A stretch of 64,000 nt of DNA, taken from positions 45,631-109,630 of the forward strand of contig NZ_FMZI01000014.1 in the NCBI RefSeq assembly GCF_900101505.1, in the 5' to 3' direction. Below are positions 57,683 through 64,000 of this stretch, in pieces (the first letter of the stretch is position 1; each line of letters opens with the position of its first letter). A program made the translations under genes and the position numbers. The notes under the pieces are model-generated. The model made no database searches and was not told where the DNA came from. It was given only the letters and a program-made list of their open reading frames with translations. This DNA is from Antarctobacter albus (GTDB lineage Bacteria > Pseudomonadota > Alphaproteobacteria > Rhodobacterales > Rhodobacteraceae).

Positions 57683-58372
57683 TCAGGCGGCGATGGCCCC
57701 GTCGAGACAGGCCGCGGTGAAACGATAACCCGACCCGCGTACTGTCTCGATGTCCACGGCGCCGTCCGAGGCTTCGAGGCAGGCGCGCAGGTTGCAGACG
57801 TAAACGTCGAACACCCGCGGGTCCGGTTCATCCTCGAGCCCGTAGATATGGCCCAGCAGGGCCGCGCGGCTGACCAGCCGGCGCGGTCTCAACGCGATGT
57901 ACTCCAGAAGTTCGTAAAGTTTCGGGCTCAGCTTGACCGGGCAATCCTGCAGGTAGGCCTTGCGGCGCAACAGGTCGACGGCAAGCGGGCCATAGCTCAG
58001 CATCGGTTGCGCAAGACCATGTGCGCGTCGCGCGATGGCAGAGAGGATCATGACCGCCTCCTCGGGCGGGGCGGATGCGTCCAGGACCGTGTCGGCCCCT
58101 GCTTCCAGCCAGCGGACGATCTGCCCGTGCGAAGCGTCCCGCGCCATCAGTGCAATGGGCAGGTCGGGATGGCTGCGGCGCAGGTGAGGCAGGGACAGGC
58201 CGGTGAGGGCTAGTTCCTCGGCGTCGAGGATCAGCAGGTCTGCCTCTGTCATCCGCAGGTAGTGTGGAATGTCTTCGGGCCGGTCCGTCCGGGTCAGCAA
58301 CACCCCGGTGTTGGTCAGTTCCTTGGCAAGCGCAATGAGGGACCAACTGGTTTCGGCGATCAGGTAACGCAC
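57683..58372 (-). CDS. orphan CtrA-like/OmpR-type response regulator with atypical receiver
   Basis: A 229-residue protein. Residues ~1-118 are receiver-like (VRYLIAETSWSLIALAKELT; LLILDAEELALTGL, with Asp at ~50). The acidic Mg-binding pair near the start is absent and the usual Lys near SP.PI..A is replaced by MARD. The C-terminal ~100 residues are a winged helix (KLSPKLYELLEYIALRPRRL, GLEDEPDPRVFDVYVCNLRA, IETVRGSGYRF) closest to the CtrA pattern (YG..DEPE.KIIDVF.CKLR). No histidine kinase is adjacent. GTG start 58372 has AAGGAG upstream. Confidence 0.75.
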   Translation of the reverse strand: MRYLIAETSWSLIALAKELTNTGVLLTRTDRPEDIPHYLRMTEADLLILDAEELALTGLSLPHLRRSHPDLPIALMARDASHGQIVRWLEAGADTVLDASAPPEEAVMILSAIARRAHGLAQPMLSYGPLAVDLLRRKAYLQDCPVKLSPKLYELLEYIALRPRRLVSRAALLGHIYGLEDEPDPRVFDVYVCNLRACLEASDGAVDIETVRGSGYRFTAACLDGAIAA

Positions 58373-58560
58373 GTCGCAAACTCCTTGCCATACGAGACGG
58401 GCGGGCCACCCTCGGCTCCGCCAAACTTGGCACTCCGGTCCTGCCTGACCGTTCTGGCAACGGCAAAAGGACCTGTCTGCGGCGCGTTCTGACACCGGCT
58501 TATGGTTGTATGGGGGGATTGTGGTGGGATTATGACCGAGCGATGTCCGCCGTTTGGCAC

Positions 58561-58574
58561 ATGACCTGTATCAA
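58561..58574 (+). promoter_or_regulatory. FNR/FnrL-like box upstream of uspA
   Basis: ATGAC-CTGT-ATCAA resembles the FnrL/Dnr site TTGAT-N4-ATCAA with a perfect right arm and two mismatches on the left. It lies 53 bp before the uspA start. Low-oxygen control of uspA and hemerythrin genes by FnrL-type regulators is seen in related bacteria. The match is only partial. Confidence 0.4.
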
Positions 58575-58626
58575 GGAAATCGGCGCCCTGTGGTCCCATG
58601 TTTGGCGACACGGGAGGAGACACATC

Positions 58627-59040
58627 ATGTACAAGAACATCCTGGTTCCCATCGCCTTCGACGAGGAAAGCGACACGCGGATCGGCGCGGCGACCTCGGT
58701 GGCCCGGCGGCTCGCGGCAGAGGGCGCGCGGATCACCTTTCTGCACGTGCTTGAACAGGTGCCGGGCTATGTCGCCAGCTACCTGCCCGCCGACTATGCC
58801 GCGCAGGCGCGCAAGGTGGTCGAGGACGAGTTGAACGACATGGCCGCAACGGTTCCGGGCGGTGTCGGCCTGGTGGTCTCGGGCCATTCCGGGCGGACCA
58901 TCCTGGACTGGGCGTCGGACAACGACACTGACCTGATCGTCATCGCCTCGCACCGACCGGGGATGCAGGACCTGTTGCTTGGGTCCACCGCGGCCAAGGT
59001 TGTGCGCCACGCGCAATGTGCTGTGCACGTGCTGCGTTGA
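58627..59040 (+). CDS. universal stress protein UspA family
   Basis: A 137-residue UspA-fold protein: MYKNILVPIAFDEESDTRIG (strand 1 with the Asp near the nucleotide site), ARITFLHVLEQVPGYVASYL, and the nucleotide motif region IASHRPGMQDLLLGSTAAKV (related to G-x2-G-x9-G-S/T, but with Ser for the first Gly). Some members bind ATP. Usp proteins help survive stress and low oxygen. GGGAGGAG precedes ATG 58627. Co-oriented with the hemerythrin gene 31 bp later. Confidence 0.88.
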   Translation: MYKNILVPIAFDEESDTRIGAATSVARRLAAEGARITFLHVLEQVPGYVASYLPADYAAQARKVVEDELNDMAATVPGGVGLVVSGHSGRTILDWASDNDTDLIVIASHRPGMQDLLLGSTAAKVVRHAQCAVHVLR

Positions 59041-59049
59041 CTTTGTACT

Positions 59050-59071
59050 GGCCCGCATCAATCTGCGGGCC
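59050..59071 (+). promoter_or_regulatory. hairpin directly abutting the hemerythrin start codon
   Basis: GGCCCGCA (59050-59057), loop TCAATC, TGCGGGCC (59064-59071), followed immediately by ATG 59072. A perfect 8-bp GC-rich stem would cover the ribosome-binding region, which has only a weak GCGGG. The uspA stop is 9 bp before it, so a ribosome ending uspA could open the hairpin. Could also act as a partial terminator, though no T-run follows. Confidence 0.5.
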
Positions 59072-59623
59072 ATGACCAGTGAAATCGACCTCTCCCGCCG
59101 TGACCGCCTGCCGGACGCCTTGTATGCCCTGCGCGAGGACTACCCGCGCGAGGCGTGGCAAAGCCATGACAACTTTGGTGGGCTGGTGGCCTTCTGGATG
59201 GACCGCCATGTGATGTTCCGGCGCCTTTGCGAGGCGCTGCGGCAGGATGCCGAGGCCGCGTCGGACGGCAGCATGGACCCGCGCCAGATGCAGCAGCGGC
59301 TTGTCCGCTATGGCAGCATGTTGTTGCAGCAGCTGCATGGCCACCACCAGATCGAGGACATGCACTATTTCCCCAAGCTGATCGACCGCGAGGCGTCGCT
59401 TGCCCGCGGGTTCGAGATCCTGGATCGGGATCATCACGCGATGGACGGGTTGTTGCAGCAGTTCAGCGATGCTGCGAACGGCGTTCTTCAGGGCAAGGTG
59501 GAGGCGGGGACCTTCCAGAGCCATGTCGCGGGGTTCGAGGCGCTTTTGCTGCGTCACCTGGACGACGAGGAAGACCTGATCGTGCCGATCCTGCTCAAAC
59601 ACGGCGCGCAGGGGCTGGAATAG
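59072..59623 (+). CDS. hemerythrin-domain protein
   Basis: A 183-residue protein with a hemerythrin HHE cation-binding domain: HVMFRRLCEALRQ, LQQLHGHHQIEDMHYFPKLI, ILDRDHHAMDGLLQQFSD and LLLRHLDDEEDLIVPILLKH. The His/Glu set could hold a di-iron site that binds O2, NO or acts as an iron-redox sensor. An N-terminal ~30-residue stretch is outside the domain. Lies downstream of uspA; the start is masked by a hairpin. Confidence 0.83.
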   Translation: MTSEIDLSRRDRLPDALYALREDYPREAWQSHDNFGGLVAFWMDRHVMFRRLCEALRQDAEAASDGSMDPRQMQQRLVRYGSMLLQQLHGHHQIEDMHYFPKLIDREASLARGFEILDRDHHAMDGLLQQFSDAANGVLQGKVEAGTFQSHVAGFEALLLRHLDDEEDLIVPILLKHGAQGLE

Positions 59624-59635
59624 CGATTGCGGCGC

Positions 59636-60142
59636 CTAGCCCCGTTGCGACCGGGCTGGGGCAAGATCGCTGGCGGTCAGGTGATAGGCCTTGCCGAACC
59701 CGCCATTCATCAGCGCGTCCGTCACGCGAAAGCGCAGCAGGTGGAAGTCGCCGAAATCGATGTAGAGCTTGGCCTTGGGCCGCTGCGACAGGTAGTGATC
59801 GCGCAAGGCCGCATGTCCGGGCGCGTCGCGGGGTACCAGTTCGGCGGTCACATGCAGGGTCAGGCGCGGGTGAGTCAGGGGATCGCCCCTGTCCTCCGGC
59901 TCTCCGACCAGCAACGCACAGGCCGGGTTGGCGACAAGCGCAGCCGTATGGGCCGAGAGGGTCGAGACCAGCGACAGCGGCGCACCATCGGGATCGGTGG
60001 TCAGGGCAATGCGGGTGACAGAGGGCGTGCCAGTGTCCGGCTGGGTGACGGCCAGCGCGGCAAAACTGGCCTCTTCGATCAGGCGCCGCGCCAGCGCGCG
60101 TGCCTCCGCATCCACCGGACGGAACGGGTTGGTTTCGGTCAT
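59636..60142 (-). CDS. HugZ-like/pyridoxamine 5'-phosphate oxidase-fold protein
   Basis: A 168-residue split-barrel flavin-type protein: RRLIEEASFAALAVTQPDTG, SVTRIALTTDPDGAPLSLVS, TAALVANPACALLVGEP. It resembles the HugZ N-terminal/PNPOx-like group, which binds FMN or haem. No C-terminal HugZ haem extension is present, so a haem oxygenase role is uncertain. The neighbour on the other strand is trxC. Confidence 0.72.
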   Translation of the reverse strand: MTETNPFRPVDAEARALARRLIEEASFAALAVTQPDTGTPSVTRIALTTDPDGAPLSLVSTLSAHTAALVANPACALLVGEPEDRGDPLTHPRLTLHVTAELVPRDAPGHAALRDHYLSQRPKAKLYIDFGDFHLLRFRVTDALMNGGFGKAYHLTASDLAPARSQRG

Positions 60143-60256
60143 GGCGACCCTCTAATCCTCTCTCTTCCTTCGGGTGCGGATTTTTGCATCAGGACGCTTG
60201 ATGCGGGCAATGCCTGATCACATATAAAAATACGAATGTGAAATGGAGGATCTCCG

Positions 60257-60682
60257 ATGCCGGGCAAGAAACTGACCTGTCTGGACTGTGGCCAGGTGAA
60301 CCGCGTTCCGGCCGAGAAACTGGGTGCCGGGCCGAAATGTGGGACCTGTGGTGCCGCGCTCATGCCGGGCAAGGCGGTCGAGGTGGATGCCGCGACCCTG
60401 GCCAAGGCCGCCCGCACCGACGAGGTGCCGCTGGTGGTGGATTTCTGGGCCCCCTGGTGCGGCCCATGCCGGATGATGGCCCCGGAATTCGGCAAGGCGG
60501 CCACAGCCCTGAACGGCGAGGCGCGGCTGGTCAAGCTGAACACGGAGGATTTCCCGCAGGCCGGTTCCCAACATGGCATCCGGGGAATCCCGACGATGGT
60601 GAGCTTTGCCGGGGGCCGCGAGCGCAAGCGCCAGTCCGGCGCCATGCCTGCCGGTCAGATCGTCGGCTGGGTGCGCGGCTGA
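60257..60682 (+). CDS. trxC: thioredoxin 2-type (TrxC) thioredoxin
   Basis: A 141-residue thioredoxin with an N-terminal zinc-binding extension: CLDCGQVNR and GPKCGTCGAAL (two CxxC pairs). The active site is FWAPWCGPCRMMAPEF. The Trx fold continues with GIRGIPTMVSFAGG (cis-Pro). Thioredoxin 2 reduces protein disulfides in the cytoplasm under oxidative stress. GGAGG-like purines before ATG 60257 (aatggaggatctccg). A hairpin follows. Confidence 0.92.
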   Translation: MPGKKLTCLDCGQVNRVPAEKLGAGPKCGTCGAALMPGKAVEVDAATLAKAARTDEVPLVVDFWAPWCGPCRMMAPEFGKAATALNGEARLVKLNTEDFPQAGSQHGIRGIPTMVSFAGGRERKRQSGAMPAGQIVGWVRG

Positions 60683-60693
60683 GAACAAGATGG

Positions 60694-60726
60694 CAGGCGC
60701 TTTCCCGTTGGGAGGCGCCTGTTATT
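60694..60726 (+). terminator. terminator-like hairpin after trxC
   Basis: CAGGCGC (60694-60700) pairs with GCGCCTG (60715-60721), and an inner CCC/GGG pair makes a two-part stem; ttatt follows. Sits between trxC and the convergent hypothetical gene. Confidence 0.6.
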
Positions 60727-60746
60727 CGGGTGTCTTGCTCAATCGG

Positions 60747-61265
60747 TCAGAACGGATCCTGCGATCCGACGATCGTGTCCCAGCATTCAAACAGCGCGTC
60801 GATGGCGCGCGACGACCCGCTGAGCGAGAAGGTCGCCTGTCGCTGCTGTTTATCGTTGTAGACGTAGACAGAATTTCCGCGCTTGAGCTGGACAAGGAAC
60901 TTGGCCGCCTTCTCGGCGTCGGTCATGCTCAGCGCGATGCCGGTTCCCTCTCCGCTGCCGTCCATGTTCCAGCGGTTCCGGTCGACATCGACGACAAAAC
61001 TCACCGGGCGCGCCTCGAGATTCCAGCGCGGATCGAAGATGAAGAGAGCGAAAGCCTCATTCTGGTAGGCGACCAGGTTGAATTTCTGCGTGCTGCCGTT
61101 CTCGACCCCGGCCGTGCACCAGTAGCTGTCGCTGCTCTGGCTGTAGGTCACGTCGACCTGCCATTGCCGGTGCTGCATCAGGGTACGCGTGTCGTAATCC
61201 TGCGCCGCGACGGCGGCGGGCAGAAAAGGTACGAGAAAGGCCAAGATCAATCCGAAGCGTGCCAT
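60747..61265 (-). CDS. secreted hypothetical protein
   Basis: A 172-residue protein with a signal peptide (MARFGLILAFLVPFLPAAVA, cut likely after AVA). The mature part is rich in beta-prone stretches (WQVDVTYSQSSDSYWCTAGV, RPVSFVVDVDRNRWNM) and has two Cys residues that may form a disulfide. I do not recognise a family. It stands convergent to trxC. The region between it and 61517 has a palindrome. Confidence 0.6.
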   Translation of the reverse strand: MARFGLILAFLVPFLPAAVAAQDYDTRTLMQHRQWQVDVTYSQSSDSYWCTAGVENGSTQKFNLVAYQNEAFALFIFDPRWNLEARPVSFVVDVDRNRWNMDGSGEGTGIALSMTDAEKAAKFLVQLKRGNSVYVYNDKQQRQATFSLSGSSRAIDALFECWDTIVGSQDPF

Positions 61266-61316
61266 GAATTATCCCTGTCTTATGCGATTGCCCGCATCAT
61301 AGCGCGGTTTTCCCGT

Positions 61317-61335
61317 GACCGGAACGTTTCCGGTC
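61317..61335. repeat. perfect 8-bp inverted repeat
   Basis: GACCGGAA (61317-61324), CGT, TTCCGGTC (61328-61335). It lies in the divergent gap between the secreted hypothetical gene and the zinc-finger gene, so it may be an operator. No known site is matched. Confidence 0.4.
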
Positions 61336-61516
61336 GGTTGTTGCGGTGCGGCCAAGGGCGCCGGAGCGTGGCCGCGCCCCCTGCGGCGGCGGTGTTCTTT
61401 ACTGGATATCGTCTCATCCCGGCATCGTCAGGTCGGGAAATCCGCAGGATCGTCCCGGTGAAATCCTGCCGCGCGGCCCCTATCTGGATATGAACCTGCA
61501 GCAGAGGAGAGCGCCC

Positions 61517-61771
61517 ATGAAATGCCCGATCGACGGAAACGAGTTGGTCATCACGGATCGCGCCGGGGTCGAGATCGACTATTGTCCCAAGTGCCGGGGT
61601 GTCTGGCTGGACCGTGGAGAGCTGGACAAGATCATCGACCGGAGCGCCGAACAGATGGCCCCGCCGCCACAACAGGCTCGGAGCGCCGAGTCCGCCCGCC
61701 ACGAGGATGACGGGCGTTATCGCAAGAAGAAACGCCGGGGCTTTCTCGACGAGTTGTTCGATTTCGACTGA
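61517..61771 (+). CDS. zinc-finger (zf-TFIIB-like) protein
   Basis: An 84-residue protein with the zf-TFIIB (PF13453-type) core: MKCPIDGNELVITDRAG, then YCPKCRGVWLDRGELDKIID (CPxD...CxxCxGxWLDxGE). The tail is basic (RYRKKKRRGFLDELFDFD). The family binds one zinc; the role is unknown. GAGGAGA precedes ATG 61517. Confidence 0.82.
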   Translation: MKCPIDGNELVITDRAGVEIDYCPKCRGVWLDRGELDKIIDRSAEQMAPPPQQARSAESARHEDDGRYRKKKRRGFLDELFDFD

Positions 61772-61830
61772 CGGCCCCCGGGGCGGGCGCTAGGCTCTGC
61801 GTGGTTCCAATGTTGCCTCGGGAGGAGTTC

Positions 61831-62430
61831 ATGAAACACCTGGTATCGTCCGTATTCGCCTTGGCCCTGGCCGTGCCGGCCGGCGCCGATGAGGTCGCCA
61901 TCTCGCGCGGGATGGCCTCTGTCACCGTGCCGACACCCTCTGGCGGCGAGGTCACGATTTCCCGCGTGCAGGACCCGGACGCGGTGATCGAGGGCGGTTT
62001 CGCCCGCATCGCCCGCCCCTGTCCCAGTTTCTGCATCCAGCCCGTTTCGCCTGCCGAGGGTGTCACCACCGTGGGCGAGCTGGAGTTGCTGGCCGCGCTG
62101 CAGGACCCGGACGTCATGGTGATCGACAGCCGCGTGCGTCCCGACTGGGAAACAGGCACCATCCCCGGCTCGGTCTCGATCCCCTACACCGAGATGGTGG
62201 ACCGCCTCGGCGAGCTCGGCTGCGAGATCGACTTTGAGGGATTCGTCTGCGAGCCGGAGTCGGTGCGCGAGGTGGTCCTGTTCTGCAACGGCCCCTGGTG
62301 CGGACAATCCCCCACCGCCATCCGCCGCATGATCGAGGCAGGCTATCCCGCCGACAAGATCAGCTATTACCGCTGGGGGATGCAGGGCTGGCGGATGCTG
62401 GGGCTGACCGTGGCGGGTGGTGAGAGCTGA
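61831..62430 (+). CDS. periplasmic rhodanese-like protein
   Basis: A 199-residue protein with a signal peptide (MKHLVSSVFALALAVPAGAD). A rhodanese domain follows (VMVIDSRVRPDWETGTIPGS, active-site loop FCNGPWCGQSPTAIRRM). The loop has a Cys at the nucleophile position and a second Cys four residues later (CNGPWC), which is not the common CxxGxR. It could carry sulphur or do redox chemistry in the periplasm. GGGAGGAG lies before ATG 61831. Confidence 0.83.
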   Translation: MKHLVSSVFALALAVPAGADEVAISRGMASVTVPTPSGGEVTISRVQDPDAVIEGGFARIARPCPSFCIQPVSPAEGVTTVGELELLAALQDPDVMVIDSRVRPDWETGTIPGSVSIPYTEMVDRLGELGCEIDFEGFVCEPESVREVVLFCNGPWCGQSPTAIRRMIEAGYPADKISYYRWGMQGWRMLGLTVAGGES

Positions 62431-62436
62431 GCCTAC

Positions 62437-62820
62437 CTAGGTCGGCAGCTCGGCCTTGTCGAAATCGACATGGATGTGGTTGCCGTCCGGGTCGCGGAAA
62501 TTGACCTGGACGATGGGGAATTCCGGCACCTCGTCGAGGCTGTAGGGAACGTGCCACTCGTCCAGGCGGGCCAGGAAGCCCGCCATGCCGGTGGCGCGAA
62601 AGGCGAAATGTTCCAGCGTGTTGTCGCGGACCGCTTCACGCTGACCCGGGATGTCCACCAGGTGAACATAGGGCCTGTCGCCCAGGTAGAGCCAGGCCCC
62701 GCCGACCGTGAACGGCGGGCGCGGACCGGGATGAAGGTCCAGAACCTCTCCGTACCAGCGGATCATGGCATCGAGGTTCGCAGTACGGACATTGACGTGA
62801 TCGAAGGCGGTGAGGGGCAT
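62437..62820 (-). CDS. VOC (glyoxalase/dioxygenase)-superfamily protein
   Basis: A 127-residue VOC protein. The metal-type His is near the N-terminus (LTAFDHVNVRTANLDAMIRW). Then YVHLVDIPGQREAV and LEHFAFRATGMAGFLARL follow, and the C-terminal FRDPDGNHIHVDF completes the beta-alpha-beta-beta-beta repeat. The reaction (isomerase, dioxygenase or glyoxalase) cannot be told. It ends 6 bp from the rhodanese gene, convergent. Confidence 0.8.
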   Translation of the reverse strand: MPLTAFDHVNVRTANLDAMIRWYGEVLDLHPGPRPPFTVGGAWLYLGDRPYVHLVDIPGQREAVRDNTLEHFAFRATGMAGFLARLDEWHVPYSLDEVPEFPIVQVNFRDPDGNHIHVDFDKAELPT

Positions 62821-63070
62821 TGTCTGGCTCCGGCCTGGTTCCGGTCTGATAGCGCCAACATGGCATGGCTTGCCTGATCGGGAAAGAGGCGAAGCCCCGC
62901 CGGTTCGTCACGAAATCCTTGCCAGAGCGTCCGAGATCTGCGATTGAGACTTTGCTAAGTCCTTCTCTTCGATACCTGTCTTCCTTCACCGGCACGCAGT
63001 CACTCGATCAAGACGCGCCTTCGCCGGGCCGCTGCATGCTGCGAGCGGCATAAATACAAGGAATAGACGG

Positions 63071-63277
63071 ATGGCCAATGGCACCGTGAAATGGTTCAAC
63101 TCCACCAAAGGCTTCGGCTTCATTCAGCCGGATGCAGGCGGCAAGGACGTGTTCGTGCACATCTCTGCAGTCGAGCGTTCGGGCCTGACCGGCCTCGCCG
63201 ACAACCAGAAAGTGACCTACGACCTCGAATCCGGCCGTGACGGTCGCGAGAGCGCAGTGAACCTGGAACTCGTCTGA
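63071..63277 (+). CDS. cspA: cold-shock protein (CspA family)
   Basis: A 68-residue CSD protein: MANGTVKWFNSTKGFGFIQP (RNP1 KGFGFI) and DVFVHISAVERSGL (RNP2 VFVHIS). It binds single-stranded RNA and DNA and melts mRNA structure. An AAGGA site precedes ATG 63071. The 5' region (62821-63070) shows no gene and may carry a long leader, as for other csp genes. A strong terminator follows. Confidence 0.95.
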   Translation: MANGTVKWFNSTKGFGFIQPDAGGKDVFVHISAVERSGLTGLADNQKVTYDLESGRDGRESAVNLELV

Positions 63278-63303
63278 AGCCAATCGGCTTTGGTATGATG
63301 TGA

Positions 63304-63333
63304 CGCGGTCCCGGTCGGGGCCGCGTTTTTTTT
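63304..63333 (+). terminator. rho-independent terminator after cspA
   Basis: CGCGGTCCC (63304-63312), loop GGTC, GGGGCCGCG (63317-63325), then a run of T (63326-63333). A 9-bp stem with one wobble pair, a clear terminator. Confidence 0.9.
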
Positions 63334-63358
63334 GGAGGGTTTGGTCGGGTTAGGCGAG

Positions 63359-63379
63359 GTCTCGGGTCAAGCCCGGGAC
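63359..63379. repeat. dispersed palindromic repeat, copy 2
   Basis: GTCTCGGG-TCAAG-CCCGGGAC, the same element as at 8243-8263 with small changes, again preceded by gaggt. It lies in the 63334-63682 stretch, where I see no gene. Confidence 0.6.
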
Positions 63380-63682
63380 GGGTGATTTCAAGCGATGTGC
63401 CGGGCGCACGCCGGACCGGCGGGGAGGTGCCGCGCCGGTGGATCGGGTGCGGTTTATGGATGTCACGTCCGGACGACCTTCGAGGTTTGCGCGGGCGTTG
63501 CCAAAGCGCCTGCCCGGTGGGGCCGGTTAGGCGCTCGCCCAGCGGGCCTACGGCCCTTGTTCCGGGCTGAGGTGAGGGGGTTGCAGGTCCATTTCAGGCT
63601 TTTGTCTCGGGTTCTAAGATCTCGAACTGAACGACCTCGTCCATAGTTTTCGAATGGCTCTAGGCTCAGGACTCGTTCTCCC

Positions 63683-64000
63683 TCAAAGCCAGAAGATGAC
63701 GGTCGCGGCGAGAGCTATCGCCGAGAAGAAGGTCTGCGGGCATCGGTCGTAGCGTGTCGCAACGCGCCGCCAGTCCTTGAGCCTGCCGAACATGATCTCG
63801 ATGCGATTACGGCGTTTGTATCGCCGTTTGTCATACTTTACCGGCGTCTTCCGTTTCTTCCGGCCCGGGATGCAGGGGCGTATCTTCTTGTCCTGCAAAG
63901 CTTCTCTGAACCAGTCGGCATCGTAGCCACGGTCTCCGAGAAGCCATTTCACGTTGGGCAGCCCGCTGACGAGCGCACGCGCCCCGACGTAATCGCTGAC
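63683..64000 (-). mobile_element. IS5-family transposase, C-terminal part (runs off the window)
   Basis: The reverse frame is open from 64000 to a stop at 63683. It reads DYVGARALVSGLPNVKWLLG, then DRGYDADWFREALQDK with a DDE-type Asp, CIPGRKKRKTPVKYDKRRYK, and NRIEIMFGRLKDWRRVATRY with the catalytic Glu (the Y(2)R(3)E(6)R-like signature of IS4/IS5). The start and other end lie beyond the edge. An element end is likely near 63640-63670. Whether the gene is intact cannot be judged from the fragment. Confidence 0.85.

Noticed and set aside
63382..63646. Two short overlapping plus-strand frames in the region before the IS element
   Set aside because: Low-complexity composition, no ribosome site, no motifs; treated as non-coding.

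Overview
The window reads as a chromosomal segment of a marine-type Rhodobacteraceae/Roseobacter-group alphaproteobacterium. The base composition is high in GC. Gene content and order fit that family: a petABC cytochrome bc1 operon, a CcrM GANTC methyltransferase, a CtrA-like regulator, an RpoH-type sigma factor, ruvCAB, glnD/murJ/trpS, groESL with a CIRCE operator, and thiBPQ behind a TPP riboswitch. Almost all of it is core-genome housekeeping. The only mobile element is the 3' part of an IS5-family transposase at the right edge. I saw no CRISPR array, prophage, tRNA or rRNA.

Layout. 1-7 kb: 3' end of a MATE transporter, a ferric-reductase-like membrane flavoprotein, prmA, a DUF1127 protein, ruvCAB and a secreted SecD-head-like protein. 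7-17 kb: two SpoIIAA/STAS-like proteins, trpS, a rhomboid-fold protein lacking catalytic residues, a degenerate PLD-like protein coupled to murJ, glnD and an LppC-like lipoprotein. 17-23 kb: rsmI-yraN-gshB-hydrolase, comM and a GST with a C-terminal Cys-rich extension. 23-30 kb: rpoH-type sigma factor-chaN, coaBC-dut-membrane-anchored MoeB-like protein and an M3 peptidase. 30-40 kb: TraB/GumN protein, DUF2161 protein, EamA transporter, lactate dehydrogenase, DedA protein, groESL, clpS, a tandem ribbon-helix-helix candidate and a bactofilin-like membrane protein. 40-48 kb: rnhB, ccrM, a DEDD exonuclease, a double cupin, an EamA transporter, a chemoreceptor and aroC. 48-54 kb: TPP riboswitch-thiBPQ and petABC. 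54-64 kb: an outer-membrane barrel, a GST, DUF484-xerC, an orphan CtrA-like regulator, uspA-hemerythrin, PNPOx-like protein, trxC, rhodanese, VOC protein, cspA and the IS5 fragment.

How the genes work together. Many genes are translationally coupled by ATGA-type overlaps (ruvC/ruvA, murJ/PLD-like, gshB/hydrolase, rpoH/chaN, dut/moeB-like). Several regulatory circuits can be read directly: a near-consensus SOS box before ruvC, CIRCE before groES, a TGATC-N16-CGTA promoter before the RpoH-type gene, three GANTC sites before ccrM, and a TPP aptamer followed by a Shine-Dalgarno-sequestering hairpin before thiB. The least explained parts are the pseudo-rhomboid, the degenerate PLD protein paired with the lipid II flippase, the orphan CtrA-like regulator with a poor receiver domain beside uspA-hemerythrin, and palindromic intergenic repeats. 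No single clearly new multi-gene system stands out. All family assignments are from reading motifs; no database search was run.
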